Positions 1 through 8,632 of a stretch of DNA of 64,000 nt are shown piece by piece (position 1 is the stretch's first letter; every line of letters starts with the position of its first letter). A model generated the notes under the pieces. It searched no databases, was not told the origin of the DNA, and saw nothing but the letters and a program-made list of their open reading frames with translations. The translations under genes were made by a program, and so were the position numbers. Source of the stretch: Mycolicibacter senuensis (GTDB lineage Bacteria > Actinomycetota > Actinomycetes > Mycobacteriales > Mycobacteriaceae); NCBI RefSeq assembly GCF_003284925.1, contig NZ_QMEX01000004.1, forward strand, positions 37,610 to 101,609, in the 5' to 3' direction.

Positions 1-1
1 C

Positions 2-1018
2 ATCGGCGCCGCGACCGGCGGCAGCTGGACGGTGGCCAACCCGGATGCGATCGTCGGGATGGTCGGGCTGTCGGGCATCCCGTTCACCAATGTGTTCAAC
101 GCCTGCGCGACGGCGGCCAGCGCCGCCAAGGTCTGCGCGGACGGTATCCGGTTGGGCGACTACGACATCGGCATCGCCGTCGGCCTCGACAAGCATCCCC
201 GCGGGGCGTTCACCGAGGACCCAGCGCTGGTCGGGATGCCGCGCTGGTATGCCGAGAACGGCCAGTACCTGACCACCCAGTTCTTCGGCATGAAGGCCAA
301 CCGGTATCTGCACGATCACGGTATCTCCCAACAGACATTGGCCAAGGTCGCCGCCAAGAACTTCCGCAACGGGGCGCTGAATCCGAATGCGTTTCGGCGC
401 AAGCCGATCTCCGAGGAGGAGATCCTGGGCTCGACGATGCTGAACTACCCGCTGACGCAGTACATGTTCTGCGCACCCGATGAGGGGGCGGCCGCGGTGG
501 TGATGTGCCGCGCGGACATCGCGCACCGCTACACCGACAAGCCGGTGTACCTGCGCGCGGTGGAGGTCCGTACCCGCCGCTACGGCGCCTACGAGGTCAA
601 CACCACCTTTGCGCCGGTCACCGAGGACGTGGCGCCCACTGTCTACGCCGCTCGCGCCGCGTTCGAGAAGGCCGGCGTGGCACCGCAAGACGTCGACGTC
701 ATCCAGCTGCAGGACACCGACGCCGGCGCGGAGATCATCCACATGGCCGAGTGCGGCTTCTGCGCCGACGGGGACCAGGAGAAGTTGCTCGCCGAGGGGG
801 CGACCGAGATCTCCGGGTCGCTTCCGGTCAACACCGACGGCGGGCTGATCGCCAACGGCGAGCCGATCGGCGCCTCGGGCCTGCGCCAGCTGCACGAGCT
901 GGTGCGCCAACTGCGCGGCGAGGCCGGTGACCGCCAGGTGCCGGGCGAGCCCAAGGTGGGGTTCGCTCAGCTCTACGGGGCGCCGGGCACCGCTGCGGCC
1001 ACCATCCTGACGACATAA
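2..1018 (+). CDS. Thiolase / lipid-transfer-protein family, 5' truncated by window edge
   Basis: The reading frame is open from base 2 and ends with TAA at 1016-1018, so some 60-70 N-terminal residues are probably missing. It belongs to the SCP2-thiolase branch that acts on acyl-CoA thioesters in the cytoplasm. The nucleophile block NACATAASA is visible, with the Cys codon at 104-106. The second block reads NGEPIGASG, so the usual His of GHPxGxSG is Glu. The C-terminal block reads LYGAPGT and has no second Cys. The standard thiolase triad is therefore incomplete, and the reaction may not be simple thiolysis. A large inverted repeat follows the stop, and an amidohydrolase follows on the same strand. 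Family assignment is firm; substrate unknown. Confidence 0.85.
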   Translation: MGAATGGSWTVANPDAIVGMVGLSGIPFTNVFNACATAASAAKVCADGIRLGDYDIGIAVGLDKHPRGAFTEDPALVGMPRWYAENGQYLTTQFFGMKANRYLHDHGISQQTLAKVAAKNFRNGALNPNAFRRKPISEEEILGSTMLNYPLTQYMFCAPDEGAAAVVMCRADIAHRYTDKPVYLRAVEVRTRRYGAYEVNTTFAPVTEDVAPTVYAARAAFEKAGVAPQDVDVIQLQDTDAGAEIIHMAECGFCADGDQEKLLAEGATEISGSLPVNTDGGLIANGEPIGASGLRQLHELVRQLRGEAGDRQVPGEPKVGFAQLYGAPGTAAATILTT

Positions 1019-1020
1019 GT

Positions 1021-1086
1021 ACCGCGAGCAGACATGAAAGCCCCCAAAACACACTGATTTTAGGGGCTTTCGCGACTGCTCGCGGT
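1021..1086 (+). terminator. Nested inverted repeat, terminator- or attenuator-like
   Basis: An outer 11-bp perfect stem (accgcgagcag at 1021-1031, ctgctcgcggt at 1076-1086) encloses a second stem pairing 13 of 14 bases (1036-1049 with 1058-1071) around the loop 1050-1057. It fills the gap between the thiolase stop and the next start. Its right arm ends 3 bases before the Shine-Dalgarno AAAGGAG (1090-1096) of the amidohydrolase. It could end thiolase transcription or gate the downstream start. From memory, palindromes ending in CTGCTCGCG recur between mycobacterial genes. Confidence 0.6.
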
Positions 1087-1102
1087 GGGAAAGGAGCCCT
1101 CC

Positions 1103-2332
1103 ATGAGCCAGTTCCGTGACGCACCGATCTTCGATGCCGACCAGCACATGTACGAAACCCCCGAGGCGCTGACCAAGTACCTGCCGGAGAAATACTCCCG
1201 CGCAGTTCAATTCGCGCAGATCGGCCGCCAGACCCGGATCATCATCAACAACCGCGTCAGCGACTTCATCCCCAATCCGACCTTTGAACGGGTCGCCGCT
1301 CCCGGCGCCCACGAGAAGTTCTTCGCCGGCGAGAACATTGAGGGACTGACCCTGCGCGAGATGCAAGGACCCGCCATCGAGGCGCCGGCGGCCACCCGCA
1401 ACCCCGCCGACCGGGTCGCCGAACTCGACCGCCAGGGTGTGGTGGAGGCGCTCAACTATCCGACGCTGGCCAGCCTGGTGGAGCACTCCAGCGCTGATGA
1501 CCCGCAGCTCACGCTGGCCATCATTCACGCGCTGAATCAGTGGATGGCCGAGCACTGGACCTACAACTACGACGGCCGGGTCTTCTCCACGCCGATCATC
1601 AACCTCTCCGAGGTCGACGGCGCCCAGCGCGAACTGGAGTACATCCTCGATCACGGCGCCGCGGTGGCGCTCATCAAGCCCGGGCCGGTCAACGGCGTCC
1701 ACGGCTGGCGGTCGCCGGCACTGCCGGAGTTCGACCCGTTCTGGCGTGATGTCGAGGCAGCTGGCCTGCCCATCGTGCTGCACGCCAGCTTCCCGCCGCT
1801 TGACGATTACGTCGGCAAGTGGGAGCCGCCCTATACTCAGAATTTCATGGCGCAAAGCGCATTCCGCTGGATGGTGCTGGGCCATCGGGAGATCGCCGAC
1901 ATGATCACCGCGCTGATCTGTCACGGCACCCTGACCCGCTTCCCCAGGCTGCGTATCGCCAGCGTCGAGAACGGCAGCTCCTGGATCGGACCGCTGTTTC
2001 ACGACTTCGGTGATCTGTACAAGAAGATGCCGCAGAACTTCCCCGAGCATCCGCACGAGGTGTTCCGGCGCAACATCTGGGTGAGCCCGTTCTGGGAGGG
2101 CGCCGTCTCCGACGTGGTGGACACGGTCGGCTGGGACAAGGTGCTGTTCGGGTCGGACTATCCCCACCCCGAAGGCCTGGCCGAGCCGAAAGGCTTCTGG
2201 AAGTATGCCGAGGGCATGGATGTGCGGCGCACTTATGACTTCATGGGCGACAACGCCCGGCGATTCATGGGCCTGCCGATCGCCAACCCGGACCCGGCGG
2301 CCGCCAAGCCGCCAGCGCTGGCCGGTGCCTGA
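1103..2332 (+). CDS. Amidohydrolase_2 family metal-dependent hydrolase
   Basis: 409 residues. I chose ATG 1103 over an in-frame GTG at 1085 because AAAGGAG lies 6 bases upstream of it. The family (PF04909, ACMSD-like TIM barrel) includes hydrolases and non-oxidative decarboxylases that use one divalent metal. Visible marks are FDADQHMYE near the N-terminus (D-x-D-x-H type), LHASFPP in the middle, ICHGTLTRFP, and the C-terminal metal Asp in LFGSDYPHPEGL. The opening YETPEALTKYLPEKY closely matches the amidohydrolases at 18995-20245 and 51493-52683, so these are paralogs. It ends convergently with the SDR across a hairpin. Substrate unknown; in this setting a CoA-linked ring or beta-diketone substrate is possible but only inferred. 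Confidence 0.9.
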   Translation: MSQFRDAPIFDADQHMYETPEALTKYLPEKYSRAVQFAQIGRQTRIIINNRVSDFIPNPTFERVAAPGAHEKFFAGENIEGLTLREMQGPAIEAPAATRNPADRVAELDRQGVVEALNYPTLASLVEHSSADDPQLTLAIIHALNQWMAEHWTYNYDGRVFSTPIINLSEVDGAQRELEYILDHGAAVALIKPGPVNGVHGWRSPALPEFDPFWRDVEAAGLPIVLHASFPPLDDYVGKWEPPYTQNFMAQSAFRWMVLGHREIADMITALICHGTLTRFPRLRIASVENGSSWIGPLFHDFGDLYKKMPQNFPEHPHEVFRRNIWVSPFWEGAVSDVVDTVGWDKVLFGSDYPHPEGLAEPKGFWKYAEGMDVRRTYDFMGDNARRFMGLPIANPDPAAAKPPALAGA

Positions 2333-2344
2333 CCGGCCTTGACT

Positions 2345-2392
2345 TTGCAGTCAGGGCTGCGGCACAACGTGATTCAGCAACCCTGACCGCAA
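2345..2392. terminator. Bidirectional hairpin between convergent genes
   Basis: Bases 2345-2360 and 2377-2392 form a 16-bp stem with two mismatches around a 16-base loop. It sits exactly between the converging amidohydrolase (stop at 2332) and SDR (stop at 2395). There is no U-run, as is usual for mycobacterial terminators. Confidence 0.65.
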
Positions 2393-2394
2393 CG

Positions 2395-3168
2395 TCACTT
2401 CGGCGCGAAGCGCTGGCCGCCGTCCAGTCGGATGCACTGGCCGTTGAGCATCGGGTTCTCCACGATCGCCGCTGCCAGCTTGGCGTACTCCTCCGGTCGG
2501 CCCAAACGCTTGGGGAACGCCGCGTCCTTGGTCAGCACCGCGGCGAACTCGTCCGGGATCCCCTGGGTCAGGCCCGTGGCGAACAGGCTGGGAGCGATCG
2601 CCAGCACCCGGATGCCCACGCCACCGAGATCGCGGGCCATCGTCAGGCACATCCCCGCGATCGCGGCCTTGGATGCGGTGTAGGCGATTTGGCCGATCTG
2701 GCCCTCGAACGCCGCGATCGAGGACGTATTGATGATCACGCCGCGTTCGTCGTCCTCCGGCTCATTGGTGCTCATGTGCCAGGCGGCGAGTCGACTCACG
2801 TTGAACGTGCCGACGACGTTGAGATCTTGGGTGCTGCGGAACGTCTCCAGATCGTGCGGCCCGTCGCGTTTGATCGTGCGCTCACCGATACCGCCGCCCG
2901 CGGTGGTCCCGCCGGCGGTGGTGACGACGATGTGCACGCCGCCCAGGGCCTTGACCACCTCGTTCAGCACTTGCTCGATCCCGGCGAAATCTGTGACGTC
3001 GGCGTCGAAGAAGTGGCCGTCGATCGATTCGGCGACCTCCTTGCCCTTGGACTGCGGCCGGTCCAGAATCGCCACCTTGGCCCCGCGCTTGGCCAGCAGC
3101 TCTGCTGTCGCCTTGCCGAAGCCCGATGCTCCGCCGACGATGATCGCGCCTTTGCCTTCGATCTCCAC
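2395..3168 (-). CDS. SDR, HSD10-like 3-hydroxyacyl-CoA dehydrogenase type
   Basis: 257 residues. I chose GTG 3168 because AGGGGAAC precedes it; an in-frame ATG at 3252 would place the operator inside the coding region. The cofactor motif GGASGFG is at residues 12-18, TSS supplies the catalytic Ser, and YTASK supplies Tyr and Lys. The C-terminal IRLDGGQRFAPK ending resembles type-10 17-beta-hydroxysteroid / 3-hydroxyacyl-CoA dehydrogenases. It would oxidise a 3-hydroxyacyl-CoA with NAD+. The gene has its own upstream region of 88 bases carrying a TetR-type operator at 3219-3237, so it is likely co-regulated with the echA operons further right. Confidence 0.88.
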   Translation of the reverse strand: MEIEGKGAIIVGGASGFGKATAELLAKRGAKVAILDRPQSKGKEVAESIDGHFFDADVTDFAGIEQVLNEVVKALGGVHIVVTTAGGTTAGGGIGERTIKRDGPHDLETFRSTQDLNVVGTFNVSRLAAWHMSTNEPEDDERGVIINTSSIAAFEGQIGQIAYTASKAAIAGMCLTMARDLGGVGIRVLAIAPSLFATGLTQGIPDEFAAVLTKDAAFPKRLGRPEEYAKLAAAIVENPMLNGQCIRLDGGQRFAPK

Positions 3169-3218
3169 GAACGTTCCCCTTTTCGGATACGACAACCCGG
3201 GACCCGGCCCGGCGCATA

Positions 3219-3237
3219 TACTATATGCCTTCCCGTA
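3219..3237. promoter_or_regulatory. TetR-type operator, copy 1
   Basis: TACTATA-TGCCT-TCCCGTA, a 7-5-7 pseudo-palindrome. It shares the TACNRTA left half, the 5-base spacer and the TNCNGTA right half with the sites at 21149, 22861 and 26583. It lies 51 bases upstream of the SDR start at 3168. The likely binding protein is the TetR regulator at 22985-23722; this is inferred. Confidence 0.65.
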
Positions 3238-3256
3238 ATGCATTCGGGACACCGGG

Positions 3257-3745
3257 TCAGCGCATCACCCGCCCGGCGAGTGCGCCCAGCACCGCGCGGA
3301 TGCGCGGCGAGAGGTAGACAGCGAACAACCCGTTGAATATGTCCTCGCGCAGCCGGGTCAGCGTCGAGGTCTTGATCCGCCACTGGCCGTCGGCCTTCTC
3401 GTAGGTCTCGGTGTAGTGACCGTAACCACGCAGGTTCACGCCAGGTCCGAACCGCACCACGTCTTCCAGCGCCCACACCCCGTGTGCGGTGGTCGGCGAG
3501 GTCACCTCGATATCGGGTGCGTGGACTTGATGGACAGTGGGTTGATCGCGCAGACTTTTGCGGGTGAAGGCCACGAATTCGTCGGCGCCGCTGATGAGTT
3601 TGCCGCCGGCGCGGGAGGTGTCGCTGACGAAGTCGTCGGTGAACAGGGCACGCCAGGCCGCCCAGTCCTTGGTGTCCAGGTAGCGACAGTAGCGGGACTT
3701 CAGGCGTTTGATCGCCTCGATCTCGGTGGCCGCGTCGTCAGTCAT
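3257..3745 (-). CDS. SnoaL-like (NTF2-fold) protein
   Basis: 162 residues, a single NTF2-fold SnoaL_4-type domain. The start MTDDAATEIEAIKRLKSRYC and the block DTKDWAAWRALFTDDF are typical of this small-molecule isomerase/hydratase/dehydratase-like family. Members are often found in steroid and polyketide catabolic clusters, but the precise reaction cannot be read here. The start overlaps the end of the DUF35 gene by 8 bases, so the two are translationally coupled. A stump of a related gene lies at 8777-8875. Confidence 0.85.
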   Translation of the reverse strand: MTDDAATEIEAIKRLKSRYCRYLDTKDWAAWRALFTDDFVSDTSRAGGKLISGADEFVAFTRKSLRDQPTVHQVHAPDIEVTSPTTAHGVWALEDVVRFGPGVNLRGYGHYTETYEKADGQWRIKTSTLTRLREDIFNGLFAVYLSPRIRAVLGALAGRVMR

Positions 3746-4160
3746 GGTTCGCCGCCGGTTCGTAGCGCAACATCGTCACGTCATGCTCGGGGTAGTCGCA
3801 GAACACCGGCCGCACCCGCATACCGACGACCAGGTCCGCGGGGTCGGCGTTGACCAGCTCGGTGGAGAACCGTGGCCCTTCATCCCATTCGACGATCGCG
3901 AGCAGTTGCGGCACGGCGTCAGCGAAGTGGATGCCGACCGGCCGGCGGGCAACCGTAAAGGAGTACAGCGTGCCCATCCCGGAGATCTCGCGCCATTCCA
4001 GGTCGTCGGCCAGGGTGCGCGGCGCCCGGACCCGCGGGTAGAACACGTAGCTGTCGGTCGACGGCGAGTACTGGATGACGATGCGGTGTTGCCCCAGTGC
4101 GTCCCAGAACGGGGCGGTGGTCGGCGTTTTGACCGGCATCGGGCGTTCGAAGGTGGTCAT
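3738..4160 (-). CDS. DUF35 OB-fold protein lacking the zinc-ribbon cysteines
   Basis: 140 residues. It has the usual order of DUF35 acyl-CoA-associated proteins: an N-terminal segment where a rubredoxin-like zinc ribbon should be, then an OB-fold with YSFTVARRPVG and a VVGMRVRPVF turn. The ribbon section reads IQYSPSTDSYVFYPRVRAP, with no Cys of the usual pair, so zinc is probably not bound. DUF35 proteins partner thiolase-like enzymes, for example the ChsH2 DUF35 domain with Ltp2 in steroid side-chain loss. The adjacent upstream gene (stop 6 bases away) is such an Ltp2-like protein, so a complex is likely. Confidence 0.85.
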   Translation of the reverse strand: MTTFERPMPVKTPTTAPFWDALGQHRIVIQYSPSTDSYVFYPRVRAPRTLADDLEWREISGMGTLYSFTVARRPVGIHFADAVPQLLAIVEWDEGPRFSTELVNADPADLVVGMRVRPVFCDYPEHDVTMLRYEPAANHD

Positions 4161-4166
4161 CGGTGC

Positions 4167-5375
4167 TCATTCCCCTTCCAGGATGAGAGCGGTCTGTTCG
4201 CTCAGAATGCCGCCGTTGCCCGAGACGAAGGCCCGGTTGCAGTCGGCCACCTGGGCGGCACCGGCCCGGCCCATGATCTGGCGGGCGGCGTCGCAGACGT
4301 GGTGCATGCCGCCGGCCAGGCCGGCCTGCCCGAACCCGAGTTGGCCACCGGCGGTGTTGAGCGGGAAATCGCCGCGGAAGGTCAGGTCGTGATCGGTGAT
4401 GAACTGCATGCCTTTGCCCTTCTCACAGAAGCCGGCGTCCTCCAGCGACAGCAGCACGGTGATGGTGTAGCAGTCGTAGATGGAGACCATGTCCATGTCC
4501 GCGCGGGTCAGGTCGGTCATCGCAAAGGCGGTGTCGGCGGCCTCGGCGATCGGAGTGGCCAGCAGGTCCGCTGCGTAGGTGGGGGTCTTGAACGGCACGT
4601 GCTCACCGAACCCCTTGACCCACACCGGACGGTTGCGGCCTCGCCGGGCGACCTCGGCGTTCGCGATCACCACGGCGGCACCGCCGACGCAGGGCATCAC
4701 GATCTCCAGCATGTGCAGGGGATCGGCGATGATCGGGCTGGCCAATACGTCCTCGACGGTCAGCGGCGTGTCACGCCAGATGGCGCCGTCGGTGTGGTTG
4801 GCGTTGACCCGCTGGTCGACGACGAGCTTGGCCATGGCCCGCTCGTCGTAGCCGTAGACCGCTCCGTAGCGGGTGGCCACCTGCCCATAGGGGCCGTTTT
4901 GGCCGAGGTTGCCGTAGGGGATCTCGAACTCCGCCTGGGGAGAACCGTATTGGTTGCTCGACGAACCGAAGAACATCGCATCGACCAGGGGCTTGGGTTT
5001 TTTCTCCGACATCGGGGTGATGTAGCGGGCCGGCAACGCGCACAGCACCACATCGCAGATTCCCAGCTCGATCGCGGCCGCGGCCCGCCACACCATGGCG
5101 GCCGCACTGGCACCACCCAGGTCGACGATCTCGGCGAAGCGGGCCGGCACGCCCAGGTATTCGGCGATGGTGGAGGGGACGAAGATCTCCGACTCGCCCA
5201 GGTGCGAGGTGACGATGCCGTTGACTCGTTCGCCCGATATGCCCGCATCGGCAAGCGCATCCGCACTCAACTCGGCCCATTGCTCGAGTGTGAACGGGGC
5301 CGGGGCGGCTTTGTTCATCCGCTCGGGCGGCAGCTCGACGTAGCCGACGATCGCGGCCTCTCCACGTAATCCCAT
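4167..5375 (-). CDS. Ltp2-like thiolase-fold protein, probable retro-aldolase type
   Basis: 402 residues of full thiolase fold. The position of the thiolase nucleophile Cys reads VDLGGASAAA (about residues 84-93), so the Cys is missing. Later blocks YDCYTITVLLSLEDAGFC and SGNGGILSEQ fit the lipid-transfer-protein branch. Loss of the Cys is characteristic of Ltp2-type enzymes, which cleave a C-C bond of a beta-hydroxyacyl-CoA by a retro-aldol reaction and need a DUF35 partner. That partner is the next gene. I infer retro-aldol chemistry here. It lies in a row with the two-domain ACAD (24 bases upstream), matching the order dehydrogenation, hydration, retro-aldol cleavage. Confidence 0.87.
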   Translation of the reverse strand: MGLRGEAAIVGYVELPPERMNKAAPAPFTLEQWAELSADALADAGISGERVNGIVTSHLGESEIFVPSTIAEYLGVPARFAEIVDLGGASAAAMVWRAAAAIELGICDVVLCALPARYITPMSEKKPKPLVDAMFFGSSSNQYGSPQAEFEIPYGNLGQNGPYGQVATRYGAVYGYDERAMAKLVVDQRVNANHTDGAIWRDTPLTVEDVLASPIIADPLHMLEIVMPCVGGAAVVIANAEVARRGRNRPVWVKGFGEHVPFKTPTYAADLLATPIAEAADTAFAMTDLTRADMDMVSIYDCYTITVLLSLEDAGFCEKGKGMQFITDHDLTFRGDFPLNTAGGQLGFGQAGLAGGMHHVCDAARQIMGRAGAAQVADCNRAFVSGNGGILSEQTALILEGE

Positions 5376-5399
5376 GTGTTGTCCTCTATCTGATTGCGG

Positions 5400-7625
5400 T
5401 CACTTGCGGGGCAGGCCGAGGATCATCTGGGCGATGACGTTCAGCTGGATCTCGTTGGTGCCGCCACCGAGCAGTTCGGCCGGCGACAGCAGGTACGGTT
5501 CGACGACGGCCGGGTCGGAGTCGGTTGTCATCGCCAGCCGCCCGGCGATGGCTAGGGTGGCCCGGAAGGTGCGGCGCAGCAGGACGTTCATCGCCACTTT
5601 GGCGATGCTTGATGCCGCCCCCAGGCCCTGCCCGTCCAGCAGTCTGATGGTCTCGCGTATGCCGAGCGCCTTGATGGCATTGGTGTAGGCGTCGAGCTCG
5701 CCCAGCGCCCGCGCCGCGTCGTCGCGCTGCTCGCCCGGGGCGGCTGCCAGCCGCCGCAATGCGACAGCCCGGTCGTACTGGACGTATCCGCTGATGGCGG
5801 AACGTTCCTCGGCCATGGTGGCAAGCGCCAGCTGCCAGCCCCCGGTGGGCTCGCCGAGCAGCATGTCGTCGGGGACGAAGACGTCGGTGAGGAAGACCTC
5901 GTTGAACTCGGAGTCGCCGGTGGCCTGCACGATCGGCTGGATCTCGATACCCTCCGAGCGCATGTCCACGATGAAGTAGCCGATGCCGCGGTGTTTGGCC
6001 GCGTCGGGATCAGTACGGGCCAGCAGTGCGCCGTAGTCGGCGCGTTGCGCACACGACGTCCAGATCTTGTGTCCGTTGACGCGCCAGCCGCCGTCGACCT
6101 TGACCGCCCGCGTGGTCAGGGACGCCAGGTCCGAACCGGCCCCGGGTTCGCTGAAGAGCTGGCACCAGGCCAGCTCACCGCGCTGCGTAGGTGGAATCAG
6201 CTGCTGCTGCAGGGCTTCCGGCGCTGCCCGCAGCAGCGACGGCAAGATCCATTCGGCGATGCCCAGCGACGGCCGCACCAGCGCAGGGCGGTTGGCGAAT
6301 TCCTCGATGATGATGAGCTGCTGCAACGGGGTGGCGTCGATACCCCACGGCGCCGGCCAGTGCGGCGCGATGAGTCCGGCCTCGGCGATCAGGGTTCGCT
6401 GCGGACCTGTCTCGAAGTGCGGATAGTCGCCTTGCCGTCCGGGTCCGTCGTTGCGCAGCAAACTCGCGGCATCAAGCGTTGCGGCGATCTCCGCCCGGAA
6501 CTCGGCTTCGGCGCCGCCGAGATCGACGGTGAAATCCCGCTGCTGCGTGGTGGTGAGCTCGCCGAGGCGTCGTGCCCAACCGGTGACGGCGCCGATCGAT
6601 GCGGCGATGCTGGTAGCCCGGCGCCAGTACAGGTGCAGGTCGTGTTCCCAGGTGAAGCCGATGGCGCCGAACATCGTCAGCGTGTCCAGGACGGCATCCG
6701 GGCACGGCGCGATGGCAATCAACGCGGCAGCGGCGGCCGCCATCTCATGCTGGCCGGGATCGTCGGAGGCCGCGCGAACAGCGTCCCAGGCGGCGGCGCT
6801 GGTCAGTTCGCTGTTCACCAACAGCATGGCCGCTCGGTGTTGCAGCGCCTGGAATGTCCCGATCGGCTTGCCGAACTGTTCGCGGGTGCGCAGATGTTGG
6901 GTGGCCGCCTCGACGCACCAACCGGCGATACCTGCAGATACCGCCGCGGCGAGCCCGACGGTGAGCCATTCGGCACGGCCGGCGTCGATACCGGTCATGA
7001 CGTCTGCCGCCGCCGCGGGGTAGCCGGTAAACGTGATCGTTCCCACGTCGGTGAGCAGATCGGTACCCGCGGCCGGCCGGACCGCCACTTCCGGCCGGGA
7101 CATGTCCACGGCCAGCCAGATCGCCGCACCGTCGGTGAGCTCCGCACAGACCAGCGCGAGCCGCGCCGAGCAGACCGCCGAGATCAGTTCGGCGGCACCG
7201 TCGATGAGCCATCCATCGCCGATCGGAAGCGCGGTGAGCTTCGCGTGTTGCGGCAGGAGCACGGTCGCCGGCGCACCCGATGACAAGGCGCTCAGAAACG
7301 CCTCGCGGGCGGGTGTCGCATCGGCGAGCAGCCCGACCGCTCCCGCGGTGACCGTCGCCAGCAGCGGCCCCGGCAGGGACGCTTTTCCGGCGGCCTCCAG
7401 GACACCGGCGGCGTCCAGCAGGCCGCCGCCCTGCCCGCCGCACGATTCGGGCAAGTGGATGGCGTGAAAGCCGTTGGCCACCAGCTCCGGCCACCATCCC
7501 GGCAGCTCCCCTGCCGCCAGCGCGTCGAAAGCCTTGCGGGCGTCGGCGATCGGCGCGTGCCGGGCGGCGAAGCGTCGCAGTGATTCGCCGAGTTCCCGCT
7601 GCTCGACGGTGAGTGCCACGCTCAC
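5400..7625 (-). CDS. Two-domain acyl-CoA dehydrogenase, FadE34-like
   Basis: 741 residues, about twice the normal ACAD length. The first ACAD-like half covers roughly residues 1-350, with EQFGKPIGTFQALQHRAA as the helix block. The second full half covers about 370-741, with FSEPGAGSDLAS (FAD/substrate loop), NGHKIWTSCAQ and a terminal GGGTNEIQLNVIAQMILGLP. This architecture matches mycobacterial FadE34 (ChsE3), which works on steroid side-chain CoA esters as a fused alpha-beta unit. The GTG start overlaps the epimerase stop (GTGA), so translation is coupled. Thiolase and DUF35 genes follow. Substrate not readable. Confidence 0.9.
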   Translation of the reverse strand: MSVALTVEQRELGESLRRFAARHAPIADARKAFDALAAGELPGWWPELVANGFHAIHLPESCGGQGGGLLDAAGVLEAAGKASLPGPLLATVTAGAVGLLADATPAREAFLSALSSGAPATVLLPQHAKLTALPIGDGWLIDGAAELISAVCSARLALVCAELTDGAAIWLAVDMSRPEVAVRPAAGTDLLTDVGTITFTGYPAAAADVMTGIDAGRAEWLTVGLAAAVSAGIAGWCVEAATQHLRTREQFGKPIGTFQALQHRAAMLLVNSELTSAAAWDAVRAASDDPGQHEMAAAAAALIAIAPCPDAVLDTLTMFGAIGFTWEHDLHLYWRRATSIAASIGAVTGWARRLGELTTTQQRDFTVDLGGAEAEFRAEIAATLDAASLLRNDGPGRQGDYPHFETGPQRTLIAEAGLIAPHWPAPWGIDATPLQQLIIIEEFANRPALVRPSLGIAEWILPSLLRAAPEALQQQLIPPTQRGELAWCQLFSEPGAGSDLASLTTRAVKVDGGWRVNGHKIWTSCAQRADYGALLARTDPDAAKHRGIGYFIVDMRSEGIEIQPIVQATGDSEFNEVFLTDVFVPDDMLLGEPTGGWQLALATMAEERSAISGYVQYDRAVALRRLAAAPGEQRDDAARALGELDAYTNAIKALGIRETIRLLDGQGLGAASSIAKVAMNVLLRRTFRATLAIAGRLAMTTDSDPAVVEPYLLSPAELLGGGTNEIQLNVIAQMILGLPRK

Positions 7626-8632
7626 GAGCCCTCCTTATTCTTGGTGCGCCGCCTGCTGCGGAAGAAGCCGGCGGCTTCGGCCAGTGCCTCGGTGGCCGGC
7701 GCGGGCTCCCAGCCGAGTTCCCGGACAGCCTTGTCGTGACTCATCGGCGACATGATGTGCATCAGTCGTATCGACAGCGGGGTGAGTGCGGTGTCGCGCC
7801 GCCGCAGCCGCGCCGCGAACCGGGCGAGATGTCCCAGTGCCGACATCACCGCGACCGGCACGCCCCATCTGGGTGGCTCGACATCGACCGCGGCACATGC
7901 CGTCCGGTAGATCTCGCGAGCGCTCATGAACCGTTCGGAGACGATGTAGCGTTGGCCCGGCCTACCATGTTGCCCGGCCAGAATCAGGGCGCGCGCCGCA
8001 TCATCGACGCCGACGACCTCGGCTTGCGCACCGCAGATGTAGAAGGGCAGCTTCCCGCGGACGGCAGCGGCGACCAGCCCGCCGTGCGGGGTGGGCTGCC
8101 AATCGCCGGAGCCGTAGGTGTTGGCGACACACATCGCCACCGCCGGCAGGCCCTTCTCCCGGTGGTAATCCAGCACCAGGTTCTCCGCCTGCACCCGGCT
8201 GCGGATGTAGTCCCCACCGGAGTCGAGCCAGTTGTGCGCGGTGCGCTCATCGGCCAGACCGTGATCGACCCGCCCGATGGTTCCGATCGAACTGGTGAAC
8301 ACGAACCGGTCCAGTTCCGCACCGGCCGCAGCATCGAGGACATAGCGCAGGCCTTCGACGTTGGTGCGGTACAACGGTTCCGGATCGCTCAGCCACGCCC
8401 GCGCATCGACGACGCAGTAGTAGACGACATCGCATCCGCTCATCGCCGAGCGCACGGCGTCCTGGTCGAAGATATCGCCACGCCGGATCTCGACATCGAG
8501 GCCGTCGATCGCGCGTGTCGAGCTGGTGGCGCGGATCAGGACCCGTACGTCTTCGCCGGCGTCGACGAGTTGTCGGGTGACGTGGGAGCCGAGAAACCCG
8601 CTTGCCCCGATCACCAATTTCTTTTTCACCAT
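7622..8632 (-). CDS. NAD(P)-dependent epimerase/dehydratase (3-beta-HSD-like extended SDR)
   Basis: 336 residues from ATG 8632 (MVKKKLVIGASGFLGSHV). The Rossmann motif GASGFLG is at about residues 9-15. The block DVVYYCVVDARAWL and later RFVFTSSIGTIG are typical. The catalytic Tyr-Lys pair of extended SDRs is not obvious in its usual YxxxK form: the region reads HNWLDSGGDYIRSRVQAE, so Lys may be replaced by Arg. The frame stays open upstream to 8899, but that part is made of stumps of two other genes, so the true start is 8632 or the adjacent GTG 8629. A good Shine-Dalgarno is lacking. Role probably oxidoreductase on a hydroxy or keto group. Confidence 0.8.
   Translation of the reverse strand: MVKKKLVIGASGFLGSHVTRQLVDAGEDVRVLIRATSSTRAIDGLDVEIRRGDIFDQDAVRSAMSGCDVVYYCVVDARAWLSDPEPLYRTNVEGLRYVLDAAAGAELDRFVFTSSIGTIGRVDHGLADERTAHNWLDSGGDYIRSRVQAENLVLDYHREKGLPAVAMCVANTYGSGDWQPTPHGGLVAAAVRGKLPFYICGAQAEVVGVDDAARALILAGQHGRPGQRYIVSERFMSAREIYRTACAAVDVEPPRWGVPVAVMSALGHLARFAARLRRRDTALTPLSIRLMHIMSPMSHDKAVRELGWEPAPATEALAEAAGFFRSRRRTKNKEGS

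Noticed and set aside
3708..5369. A 553-codon open frame on the plus strand
   Set aside because: Antisense to the DUF35 and Ltp2-like genes, no domain, no ribosome-binding site.
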